Assembly: GCA_964501705.1 (NCBI GenBank)
Contig: CAZCUQ010000022.1
Span: forward strand, 1 to 20,229
Direction of reading: 5' to 3'
Length of the DNA stretch: 20,229 nt
DNA from: RGIG4694 sp964501705
GTDB lineage: Bacteria; Bacillota; Clostridia; Oscillospirales; Ruminococcaceae
Shown: positions 8,808 to 15,347 of the stretch, one piece after another
How the letters are laid out: each line of letters opens with the position of its first letter
How positions within the stretch are numbered: position 1 is the stretch's first letter
Notes under the pieces: generated by a model
Databases searched by the model: none
Seen by the model: the letters and a program-made list of their open reading frames with translations, nothing else
What the model was told of the DNA's origin: nothing
Position numbers and translations under genes: made by a program

Positions 8808-9047
8808 ATGGCAGTAAAAATAAGACTCAGAAGAATGGGCGCAAAAAAAGCTCCTTTCTACCGTATAGTCGTTGCTGATTCGAGATTTCCCAGAGACGGA
8901 AGATTCATCGAGGAGATCGGCTACTACGACCCCACCAAGGAGCCCGCTGTTCTTAAAGTTGACAGCGAAAAGGCTGACAAGTGGATCGCTAACGGCGCTC
9001 AGCCTACAGACACAGTCAGAAAAATTCTCGCCGATGCCAAAAAGTGA
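8808..9047 (+). CDS. rpsP: 30S ribosomal protein S16
   Basis: S16 is a small-subunit protein needed for 30S assembly. The product is 79 residues starting MAVKIRLRRMGAKKAPFY, a hallmark S16 N terminus, with RIVVADSR and IEEIGYYDP following. I chose ATG 8808, preceded by AGAGGTG (8795-8801). A GTG at 8799 would add three residues but lies inside the ribosome binding site. It follows ffh and precedes khpA, the usual order in Bacillota. Confidence 0.97.
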   Translation: MAVKIRLRRMGAKKAPFYRIVVADSRFPRDGRFIEEIGYYDPTKEPAVLKVDSEKADKWIANGAQPTDTVRKILADAKK

Positions 9048-9049
9048 TT

Positions 9050-9110
9050 TTCAGCTTCAGGCTCGGAAAACAACGGTAGGCTGAATTTTTTCAGCTTGCC
9101 CGCTGTTTTT
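9050..9110 (+). terminator. Possible attenuator between rpsP and khpA
   Basis: TTCAGGCT (9056-9063) pairs with AGGCTGAA (9078-9085) with one internal mismatch and is followed by T6 (9086-9091), a weak terminator shape. TTCAGC (9050-9055) could pair with the same GCTGAA. However GCTGAA (9080-9085) can also pair perfectly with TTCAGC (9090-9095) across four T, which would break the terminator. CAGC (9092-9095) can in turn pair with GCTG (9102-9105), followed by T5. This layout could reduce read-through after rpsP. It is inferred from base pairing only; no ligand or regulator is known. Confidence 0.4.
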
Positions 9111-9127
9111 GAAACGAAAGGAAAACT

Positions 9128-9361
9128 ATGGAAGAACTTCTTAAAATCATCGCTTCGGGACTTGTCGAGGACAAATCCTCCGTAAGCGTTACAAAGGACG
9201 AACCCAACGAAGAGGGCGTTGTTACATATCACCTGCACGTGGCTTCGGACGATATGGGAAGAGTCATCGGAAAACAAGGCAAGATCGCAAAGGCTGTCAG
9301 AACAGTCATGCGCGCTGCCGCAGGAAGAAAAAACGAAAGAATTCTGGTCGAAATCGACTGA
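9128..9361 (+). CDS. khpA: KH-domain RNA-binding protein KhpA (YlqC)
   Basis: This 77-residue protein is a single KH domain with the nucleic-acid-binding GxxG loop G48-K-Q-G51 inside GRVIGKQGKIAKAVRTVM. In streptococci KhpA partners with KhpB/EloR and affects cell elongation and division and binds RNA. Its position after rpsP is conserved in Bacillota. A GAAAGGA ribosome binding site lies just before the ATG. The 80-base gap from rpsP holds the possible attenuator. Confidence 0.95.
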   Translation: MEELLKIIASGLVEDKSSVSVTKDEPNEEGVVTYHLHVASDDMGRVIGKQGKIAKAVRTVMRAAAGRKNERILVEID

Positions 9362-9406
9362 TACGGCAAGGAATTACTTTTGCCGCAGTAAAACGGAGAG
9401 TATAAT

Positions 9407-10231
9407 ATGGAGCTGACGATGCTTGTACATATGGACGCGGTGCCTGCTCTGTTTTTCATCGGCATTGCGCTCATCGCTTTGCCGATTGTTTTTTTTGTCC
9501 TCAGAAGAAAAAGAATCATTCGGCCGTCTGTAAAAGCAGGACGTTTTTTCGGGATAACGCTCGCTGCAGGGCTGATCCTTGAGATTGCCCCCGCGTATTA
9601 TTTTTATCTCGACATAAAGCACGGCGTTTCGGATTATTCAAAGACGGATGTTCTTTATATCGCCGCGGTGAACGAAAACATGAGGTATGTTAAGGTGATG
9701 CTGAAAAAAGGCGCCGATCCGTCCGCAGCTTCACAATTCGGACAAACCTCTGTCTACGCCGCCGTTGACAGGGATAATCTTGAAATGACAGAGCTTATGC
9801 TTTCCTACGGAGCGGATCCAAACGCAAGCACAGGCGGATATACCCCCCTCGGAGCAGCCTGCAAAAACGGAAATACAGAAATGGCAGGAATACTTATCGA
9901 TGCCGGTGCCGACCCCGAATATGAACGAACGAAATTTCCCTCTTCTTTAAGCGTGGCGTGCGCTTATGACAAAGGCTACAACTATGAGCTTGTAAAGCTT
10001 CTGTGCGACGCGGGCGCGGATAAAAGCGCCGTTTCCGCCGACAGTACGGGAAAATTATGGCTTCCCTACAAATATTATTTTCACAAGGCATGGCAGGATG
10101 AGCCTGAGGGCGAGGATCTTGAAAATTACGAAAAAATAACAGAGCTTCTCAAAGAGAATTACGTTGAATGGGTGTGGGAAAGACATAATCCCGACCTTAA
10201 TAATAAGGACAGCGTAAACGAGGAAAATTAA
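9407..10231 (+). CDS. Membrane-anchored ankyrin-repeat protein
   Basis: This 274-residue protein has two predicted membrane helices near the N terminus (about 12-33 and 47-68) with a basic loop RRKRIIRP between them. At least three and probably four ankyrin repeats follow (about 80-106, 112-140, 144-171, 178-206), with typical VLYIAAVNEN, KKGADP, SYGADPNA and DAGADPE elements. The C-terminal 60 residues are acidic and not recognised. The gene lies 45 bases after khpA and its stop directly abuts the rimM ATG, so it is part of the operon and its 3' end carries the rimM ribosome binding site. CGGAGAG lies upstream of the ATG. Ankyrin repeats bind other proteins; the partner is unknown. A later in-frame ATG at 9422 is a weaker start option. 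Confidence 0.85.
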   Translation: MELTMLVHMDAVPALFFIGIALIALPIVFFVLRRKRIIRPSVKAGRFFGITLAAGLILEIAPAYYFYLDIKHGVSDYSKTDVLYIAAVNENMRYVKVMLKKGADPSAASQFGQTSVYAAVDRDNLEMTELMLSYGADPNASTGGYTPLGAACKNGNTEMAGILIDAGADPEYERTKFPSSLSVACAYDKGYNYELVKLLCDAGADKSAVSADSTGKLWLPYKYYFHKAWQDEPEGEDLENYEKITELLKENYVEWVWERHNPDLNNKDSVNEEN

Positions 10232-10738
10232 ATGGAAAAAAAACAATTTCTTGAAATCGGAAAAATTGTCGCTGTACAAGGTCTTAAAGGTGAGGTCCGC
10301 GTCACGCCGTGGTGCGACAGCGCGGAATTTTTCTGCGGTTTCCGGACTCTTTATTTCGACAAGGGAAATACTCCTGTTGCCATAGAACGTTCCCGTCCCC
10401 ATAAGAATATCGTCCTCGTCAAGATAAAGGGCGTTGACAGCGCGGAGGACGCACAGCTTCTGCGCGGAAAAATATTCTATATGGACAGAAAAGATACGGT
10501 TCTTGCTAAGGACACGTTTTTCGTGCAGGATCTTATCGGACTTGACATTGAGGATATTGACGACGGCACGCTTTACGGAAAGCTTACCGATGTTTTGTCC
10601 ACGGGCGCGAACGATGTGTACTCCGTTAAGGGAGAAAACAGAGAGTATCTTATCCCCGCTATCCCGGACGTTATTATTAAAACTGATATCGAAAACGGGA
10701 AAATGTATATCCGCAAGCTCGACGGACTTTTTGACTGA
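10232..10738 (+). CDS. rimM: Ribosome maturation factor RimM
   Basis: RimM binds S19 and helps mature the 30S head region. The 168 residues show the N-terminal RimM beta-barrel signature GKIVAVQGLKGEVRV (10-24) and a C-terminal PRC-barrel with FFVQDLIGLDIED and YLIPAIPDVI. The ribosome binding site GAGGAAAA (10220-10227) lies within the end of the ankyrin gene, which the ATG directly follows. trmD starts 13 bases downstream; the rimM-trmD pair is a widely conserved unit. Confidence 0.97.
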   Translation: MEKKQFLEIGKIVAVQGLKGEVRVTPWCDSAEFFCGFRTLYFDKGNTPVAIERSRPHKNIVLVKIKGVDSAEDAQLLRGKIFYMDRKDTVLAKDTFFVQDLIGLDIEDIDDGTLYGKLTDVLSTGANDVYSVKGENREYLIPAIPDVIIKTDIENGKMYIRKLDGLFD

Positions 10739-10751
10739 AAGGGAGATATTC

Positions 10752-11456
10752 GTGAGAATAGATATTGCGACTCTTTTCCCCGATATGTGCGGGGCGGTTC
10801 TCGGCGAAAGTATTCTCGGCCGCGCAAGTAAGGCGGGAAAGATAGAATTTCACTGCCATCAGATACGCGACTATACTCTTGATAAGCACCGCCGCGTTGA
10901 TGATAACCCATACGGCGGAGGCATGGGAATGGTTATGCAGGCGGATCCCGTATACAGATGCTTTGAGGAAATACGCAAGAGTCTCCAAAAAAAACCGCAC
11001 GTTATCTATATGTCCCCCAAGGGTGAGATTTTTACTCAGAAAAAAGCGCTTGAGCTGTCCCGAAATTATGAAAATATTATTATTATCTGCGGTCATTACG
11101 AGGGTCTTGACCAGAGAGTCATTGACGAGATTGCCGATGAGGAGATCTCCGCGGGAGACTACGTTCTCACGGGAGGAGAGCTTCCCGCGCTTATTGTCTG
11201 CGATGCGGTCGCGAGAATGTGCGAAGGAGTGCTGTCCGCCGACGAATGCTACGAGGAAGAAAGCATTTTTTCGGGACTTCTGGAGTATCCTCATTATACC
11301 CGCCCCGAAGAATGGCACGGAAAAAGAGTTCCCGAAGTGCTTCTTTCGGGAAATCACAGAAATATAGAAAAATATCGTCACGAGGAATCTCTCAGGATCA
11401 CTAAAAAGCGCCGCCCCGACCTTTATGAGCAGTATATCATAGATAAGGGAACATAG
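10752..11456 (+). CDS. trmD: tRNA (guanine-N1)-methyltransferase TrmD
   Basis: TrmD uses SAM to methylate G37 next to the anticodon and so prevents +1 frameshifting. The 234-residue product starts at GTG 10752 (RIDIATLFPDM), with AAAGGGAG just upstream; the open frame extends further 5' into rimM but this is not family sequence. SPOUT-fold motifs are NPYGGGMGM (52-60), CGHYEGLDQRV, SAGDYVLTGGELPA and YTRPEEWHG followed by VPEVLLSGNH. Length is normal. The usual next gene, rplS (L19), does not follow; a 325-base regulatory gap and a glycosidase gene come instead. Confidence 0.97.
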   Translation: MRIDIATLFPDMCGAVLGESILGRASKAGKIEFHCHQIRDYTLDKHRRVDDNPYGGGMGMVMQADPVYRCFEEIRKSLQKKPHVIYMSPKGEIFTQKKALELSRNYENIIIICGHYEGLDQRVIDEIADEEISAGDYVLTGGELPALIVCDAVARMCEGVLSADECYEEESIFSGLLEYPHYTRPEEWHGKRVPEVLLSGNHRNIEKYRHEESLRITKKRRPDLYEQYIIDKGT

Positions 11457-11563
11457 TCTCACAGGTTATCAAATGATATCGAATATGTTTTTTTGCATAT
11501 TGACAAATAATTTACATAAAATTTGTAAAATGCTACAAAAAAGAAAGTTTCGCGTTTTTTCTA

Positions 11564-11592
11564 TTGACTTTTTTTTCATAGTGTTGTATAGT
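11564..11592 (+). promoter_or_regulatory. Sigma-A promoter upstream of the alpha-xylosidase gene
   Basis: The -35 TTGACT (11564-11569) and -10 TATAGT (11587-11592) are 17 bases apart. The last base of the -10 is the first base of the 102-bp palindromic element, so transcripts would start inside that element and carry most of it in a leader of about 180 bases. An overlapping second TATAGT (11592-11597) is the element's own end. The spacing is convincing; use of this promoter for the downstream gene is inferred. Confidence 0.7.
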
Positions 11593-11693
11593 ATAGTAAA
11601 TGACATTAAAATTTGTTCTTTCAGTCTGCGCAAAAATCATATATGCAAATTTTTGCTTGACTTCAAGTCAAATTTTTAATGTCGTTGACTATA
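11592..11693 (+). mobile_element. MITE-like palindromic element, copy 1 (102 bp)
   Basis: The terminal inverted repeats are about 24 bases: the left end reads TATAGTAAATGACATTAAAA and the reverse complement of the right end reads TATAGTCAACGACATTAAAA. Inside are smaller dyads (GCAAAAAT/ATTTTTGC and TTGACTT/AAGTCAA). Copy 2, of the same length and orientation, lies at 14252-14353 with 97 of 102 matches by eye. Both copies have TATA at each edge, compatible with a TA target-site duplication as in IS630/Tc1-type elements. It has no coding capacity. I infer a non-autonomous mobile element. Confidence 0.75.
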
Positions 11694-11742
11694 ATATTAA
11701 AGTTTTAAGTAAATTATGCGGGGCTTTGTTTTTGTTTGCCCG

Positions 11743-11756
11743 TGAAAACGTTTACA
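11743..11756 (+). promoter_or_regulatory. Predicted cre (CcpA/LacI-family) operator
   Basis: TGAAAACGTTTACA matches the catabolite-responsive element consensus TGWAANCGNTNWCA at every position. It lies 26 bases before the alpha-xylosidase ATG and about 150 bases after the predicted promoter, where bound CcpA could block elongation. A dedicated LacI-family sugar repressor with a similar operator is the alternative. No regulator gene is present in the window. Confidence 0.65.
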
Positions 11757-11781
11757 CTGTATAAATATTGGAGGAAAAATT

Positions 11782-14127
11782 ATGAAATTTGCAGACGGCT
11801 TCTGGCTTAACCGAAAGGGGTATGACGTAAATTACGCGACAATGGCATATGAAATAACTCCAACGGAAAACGGACTTGAGATTCTGGCTCCCACACAGTA
11901 TATCGCCAACAGAGGAATGACTCTCGGCGGACCCGTGCTTGAAATCAGGATCACATCCGAACAGAAAAACGTATTCAAGATAAACGTTGATCACTATAAG
12001 GGAGGAAAAAACAATAAACCGGCCTTCGAGCTTGCCGAAAACTTCGGCGAAAAGCCTGCGGTCGTTGAAAAAGACGAAACATGGGAGATCGTATCGGGCG
12101 ATACAAGGGCTGTTATCGGGAAAAAATCATGGAGCATAGACTACTTCTACAAGGACAAAAAGCTTACGGGCGGCGGCTGGAGAGCGCAGACAATCGTCAA
12201 TGAAAGTAACTTCAGAAAAAGCGCGAGAGCGGCGCAGATGCAGGACGATGCGTTCTGGTCATATCCCGAATGTCCCGAAACAACGTATCTCCGCGAACAG
12301 CTTACGCTTTCCGTCGGAGAGTGCATTTACGGCTTCGGAGAGAAATTCACTCCTTTTGTTAAAAACGGACAAACCGTTGAAATGTGGAACTCGGACGGCG
12401 GCACCTGCTCCGATCAGTCGTATAAATGCATACCTTTCTGCGTATCGTCGCGCGGATACGGAATATTTGTAAATTCCTCCGACAGAGTTTCTTACGAGGT
12501 GGCTTCCGATACCGTTTCAAAAATGAGCTTTACCGTTCCGGGCGAACATCTTGAATACTTTATGATAGGCGGAGAGAATATCCGTGAGGTTCTCTCTAAT
12601 TATACCGATATAACGGGCAAGCCGTCGCTTCCGCCCGCATATACCTTCGGTCTGTGGCTCACGACATCGTTTACAACCGACTACAACGAAGAAACGGTAA
12701 CATCCTTTATAGACGGTATGGCTGAAAGAGATATTCCTTTGCAGGTATTTCACTTCGACAGCTTCTGGATGAAAGAATTTCAGTGGTGTGACTTTGAATG
12801 GGACAAGAGACAGTTCCCCGAACCCGCCGCAATGCTGGAGAGACTGAAAACATCAAAGGATCTTCATATCTGCGTGTGGATAAATCCCTACATCGCACAG
12901 AGAAGCATTCTTTTTGAAGAGGGAATGAAAAAAGGATACTTCATCAAAAATCCCGATGGCTCCGTTTTCCAGTGCGATATGTGGCAGCCGGGAATGGCAA
13001 TAGTTGATTTCACAAATCCCGAAGCGTGCAGATGGTATCAGAGCAAACTCCGCACTCTCTGCGAAATGGGCGTTGACTGCTTCAAGACGGACTTCGGCGA
13101 GAGGATCCCCACCAAGGTCGTATATCATGACGGCTCGGATCCCATTGCAATGCACAATTATTATACATATCTATACAATAAGACGGTATTTGAAATTCTC
13201 GAACAGTATTACGGAAAGAACAAAGCCTGCCTGTTTGCGCGCTCAGCGACAGTCGGAGGACAGAAATTCCCCGTACATTGGGGCGGTGACTGTTCTGCGG
13301 AGTATACATCCATGGCTGAAACATTAAGAGGAGGACTTTCTCTTTCTATGAGCGGATTTGGCTTCTTCTCGCACGATATGAGCGGGTTCGAGGCTACCGC
13401 CACTCCCGATATCTACAAGAGATGGGCTGCTTTCGGACTTTTCTCCACACATTCCCGTCTTCACGGAAATTCCTCCTATCGTGTACCGTGGCTTTTTGAC
13501 GAGGAATCGGTCGATGTTCTCCGTTTCTTCACAAAGCTCAAGGGAAAATTAATGCCCTACATCTGGGCGCAGACTGTCGAAACTCACGAAACGGGCGTTC
13601 CCATGATGAGAGCCATGGTCATCGATTATGCTGACGATCCCGTCTGCCTGTATCTTGACAGACAGTATATGTTCGGCGATAATCTCCTTGTCGCTCCCGT
13701 ATTCAATGAAGAGGGCACGGCTGAATTCTACGTTCCCGAAGGCGGATTATGGACGGATATTATCAGAAATAAGCAGTACGAGGGCGGAAAATTCTATAAC
13801 GAGAAATTTGACTATATGTCTCTTCCCTGCCTTGCGAAGCCGAATTCGATTATTGCTTACGGCAATTTCAGAAAAGATTTTGAGTATGACTACCTCTCCG
13901 AAACGGAATTTGTCATCTACGAGCCGGAAGACGGCGCCGAAATAACCTCCGCCGTTTATGATCTTGACGCGGAAAAGATCTTCTCCATTACCGCAAAGCG
14001 CACGGGAGATATCGTTGAGGTTGCCTATACCGAGACAGACAAGCATTTCTCCGTGAGACTTTTCGGACATAAACCCGTTAAGATAAGTCCCACAACTACG
14101 GGAAAGGTCATTCTTAAAATAGAATAA
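11782..14127 (+). CDS. yicI: GH31 alpha-xylosidase (YicI-like)
   Basis: This enzyme hydrolyses alpha-xylosyl residues, such as isoprimeverose and xyloglucan fragments, from the non-reducing end. The 781 residues align end to end with E. coli YicI: an N-terminal beta-sandwich starting MKFADGFWLNRKG, the (beta/alpha)8 barrel with WLTTSFTT and FHFDSFWMKEFQWCDFEWD, then C-terminal beta domains. The catalytic nucleophile is D437 in KTDFGERI and the acid/base is D503 in HWGGDC. The specificity position equal to YicI Cys307 is S327, next to the conserved F328. No signal peptide is seen, so it acts on imported sugars in the cytoplasm. GGAGG (11770-11774) precedes the ATG by 7 bases. It stands alone between two MITE-like copies, with no transporter adjacent. 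Confidence 0.94.
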   Translation: MKFADGFWLNRKGYDVNYATMAYEITPTENGLEILAPTQYIANRGMTLGGPVLEIRITSEQKNVFKINVDHYKGGKNNKPAFELAENFGEKPAVVEKDETWEIVSGDTRAVIGKKSWSIDYFYKDKKLTGGGWRAQTIVNESNFRKSARAAQMQDDAFWSYPECPETTYLREQLTLSVGECIYGFGEKFTPFVKNGQTVEMWNSDGGTCSDQSYKCIPFCVSSRGYGIFVNSSDRVSYEVASDTVSKMSFTVPGEHLEYFMIGGENIREVLSNYTDITGKPSLPPAYTFGLWLTTSFTTDYNEETVTSFIDGMAERDIPLQVFHFDSFWMKEFQWCDFEWDKRQFPEPAAMLERLKTSKDLHICVWINPYIAQRSILFEEGMKKGYFIKNPDGSVFQCDMWQPGMAIVDFTNPEACRWYQSKLRTLCEMGVDCFKTDFGERIPTKVVYHDGSDPIAMHNYYTYLYNKTVFEILEQYYGKNKACLFARSATVGGQKFPVHWGGDCSAEYTSMAETLRGGLSLSMSGFGFFSHDMSGFEATATPDIYKRWAAFGLFSTHSRLHGNSSYRVPWLFDEESVDVLRFFTKLKGKLMPYIWAQTVETHETGVPMMRAMVIDYADDPVCLYLDRQYMFGDNLLVAPVFNEEGTAEFYVPEGGLWTDIIRNKQYEGGKFYNEKFDYMSLPCLAKPNSIIAYGNFRKDFEYDYLSETEFVIYEPEDGAEITSAVYDLDAEKIFSITAKRTGDIVEVAYTETDKHFSVRLFGHKPVKISPTTTGKVILKIE

Positions 14128-14144
14128 ATCGTATATTTGAAATG

Positions 14145-14178
14145 AAAAAACCCTCCGTTCTGTTCGATGGCAGGAGGG
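14145..14178 (-). terminator. Rho-independent terminator, minus strand
   Basis: Read on the minus strand, CCCTCC (14178-14173) pairs with GGAGGG (14156-14151) across a 16-base loop and is followed by T6 (14150-14145). It would stop transcripts from the minus-strand membrane-protein gene before they run into the 3' end of the alpha-xylosidase gene. On the plus strand no T-run follows, so it should not act as a classical terminator for the glycosidase gene. Confidence 0.6.
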
Positions 14179-14207
14179 AGATAAGGAAGGGGAGCGCGAG
14201 GAGGAAT

Positions 14208-14251
14208 CCCTGAAGCTCCGAAGTTACAGCAAATGACAGCTTGCTTGAAGC
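14208..14251 (+). repeat. Interspersed repeat, copy B (truncated)
   Basis: CCCTGAAGCTCCGAAGTTACA and about 25 further bases up to TTGAAGC match the start of copy A (from position 19), with similar TGA(T/C)A(A/G)CT spacing. The later GCGGAAACGA units are missing. Copy 2 of the 102-bp palindromic element begins immediately afterwards, so that element may have inserted into, and cut off, this repeat. Confidence 0.55.
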
Positions 14252-14353
14252 TATAGTAAACGACATTAAAATTTGTGCTTTCAGTCCGCGCAAAAATCAT
14301 ATATGCAAATTTTTGCCTGATTTCAAGTCAAATTTTTAATGTCGTTGACTATA
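14252..14353 (+). mobile_element. MITE-like palindromic element, copy 2 (102 bp)
   Basis: This copy has the same length, orientation and terminal inverted repeats as copy 1 (11592-11693), with five substitutions counted by eye. It lies in the convergent gap between the alpha-xylosidase gene and the minus-strand membrane-protein gene. Its edges are TATAGT and ACTATA, again allowing a TA duplication. Together with copy 1 it brackets the glycosidase gene as direct repeats. Confidence 0.75.
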
Positions 14354-14381
14354 AAAGGGCAAATAACGCTATCCTCCCAAA

Positions 14382-15185
14382 CTATTCAGTTTTTATACTT
14401 TCTTTGCTTTCTTCCATCTCAAATCTTGAAGCAATGTAATTTTTTATAAAATTTGCGGCGATAAAAAGCGCCGCGCTTATAAGAGCGAACAGCAAGCCAT
14501 AAACGATATGACCCGAAAGGATATATATGATCGCTCCGAGAACCGTTCCGACTATCCATCCTATGTACGGGATATACGCGCTCAGCCACAAAAATACGGC
14601 GGTAATAGGATAATACGGCGCTTTTATCGTGACAAGCAAAGCGGATATAAGCGCGGAACAAAGCGGAGCGAAAAAGAATCCGTCCGAAACAGCTCCCGCG
14701 ATTATTTTGCATATCTGACGCGCAAAGGAAACATTTTCGTCATGAGCGGAGGTTTCGGTTTTCCCGCGTCCTTCGGCGGCAAAAAAAAAGAATACCGCGA
14801 TGATCAGCGAAACAACACAGACAGTAACTCCCTTTAAAGGACTTCCCCCTGCAAGCTTTCCTATATTATCGGCGAGGGATACGACATATTCCGTGATATT
14901 CGCGCAAACAGAGTGAACGCTGCTTATAAATCCGCCCGCCAAGGGAATATCAATACTTTCGGCGGCGGATTTATTTTTCAAAACGTTTTCCATCAAAGTC
15001 TCCGACGCTTCGGGAAGCAGCGACGCGAGTAAAAAAAGACAGCAGTCGCAGACAGACAATATTACAGCCGTCACAGTGTATTTCAAGGCATTTTTCCCGC
15101 GAAAAGACAAAACGGGAATATCCCTTGCGGCGGCAAAAAGCGTCACCGCAAAAAAGAATACGATAAAAATATCCGAATATTCCAT
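14382..15185 (-). CDS. AI-2E-transporter-like integral membrane protein
   Basis: This 267-residue protein has membrane segments near 5-20, 35-57, 118-137, 163-188, 192-224 and 228-249. The C-terminal half, with APYYPITAVFLWLSAYIPYIG (189-209) and WIVGTVLGAIIYILSG, resembles the conserved IPYIGP region of the AI-2E/PerM/YtvI permease family. The protein is shorter than the usual ~350 residues and its N-terminal half is diverged. I chose ATG 15185 because AAGGA lies 5 bases upstream; a longer frame from 15233 would translate the hairpin arm. Substrate is unknown. Upstream is a large hairpin that may end or attenuate transcription from the secreted-protein gene. Confidence 0.6.
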   Translation of the reverse strand: MEYSDIFIVFFFAVTLFAAARDIPVLSFRGKNALKYTVTAVILSVCDCCLFLLASLLPEASETLMENVLKNKSAAESIDIPLAGGFISSVHSVCANITEYVVSLADNIGKLAGGSPLKGVTVCVVSLIIAVFFFFAAEGRGKTETSAHDENVSFARQICKIIAGAVSDGFFFAPLCSALISALLVTIKAPYYPITAVFLWLSAYIPYIGWIVGTVLGAIIYILSGHIVYGLLFALISAALFIAANFIKNYIASRFEMEESKESIKTE

Positions 15186-15195
15186 AAAAATCCTT

Positions 15196-15309
15196 AAAAA
15201 AACCCCTTGTAAATATACTTTTCGTTTGTACAAATTACGTGCCTTTGCCGATGAAAATATATCGGCATTTCCGCTTTATATGCATCGGCGAAAAGTATAT
15301 TACAAGGGG
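15196..15309 (-). terminator. Large hairpin with T-run between minus-strand genes
   Basis: CCCCTTGTAAATATACTTTTCG (15203-15224) is the inverted complement of 15289-15309 with a single missing base, giving a stem of about 21 bp. On the minus strand the stem is followed by T7 (15202-15196), the shape of a strong terminator. The 64-base interior holds GCCGAT (15247-15252), which can pair with ATCGGC at either 15261-15266 or 15284-15289, so alternative folds exist. It lies between the secreted-protein gene and the membrane-protein gene. It could also be the remnant of another small palindromic element. Confidence 0.65.
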
Positions 15310-15318
15310 AAAAATTTC

Positions 15319-15327
15319 ATTATATCA
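15319..15327 (-). promoter_or_regulatory. Possible extended -10 promoter for the membrane-protein gene
   Basis: On the minus strand TTGATATAAT gives a TGn-TATAAT extended -10 (TATAAT at 15324-15319). There is no good -35. A transcript would start near 15312, just before the large hairpin, making that hairpin a leader attenuator rather than an intergenic terminator. Support is weak. Confidence 0.3.
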
Positions 15328-15347
15328 AGTCTTATCGGAAAAAGAGA

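Noticed and set aside
9380..9406. TATAAT directly before the ankyrin gene ATG as a promoter
   Set aside because: The spacer to TTGCCG is only 15 bases and the start site would be inside the coding region; the gene fits the operon.
10434..10751. N-terminal extension of the trmD frame into rimM
   Set aside because: The extra ~106 residues overlap rimM in another frame and are unlike TrmD; GTG 10752 has a good ribosome binding site and the family N terminus.
11500..11539. Further promoter-like boxes (TTGACA at 11500, TTTACA-17-TACAAA at 11511-11539)
   Set aside because: The -10 partners are poor or badly spaced compared with the promoter at 11564-11592; AT-rich sequence gives such matches often. 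A tandem promoter cannot be excluded.
11736..11765. Promoter TTGCCC-18-TATAAA overlapping the cre site
   Set aside because: The start site would fall near 11772, inside the ribosome binding site of the GH31 gene, leaving an unusable leader.
15186..15233. N-terminal extension of the AI-2E-like protein (16 residues)
   Set aside because: It would be translated from the arm of the large hairpin and its T-run; AAGGA before ATG 15185 is a better start.
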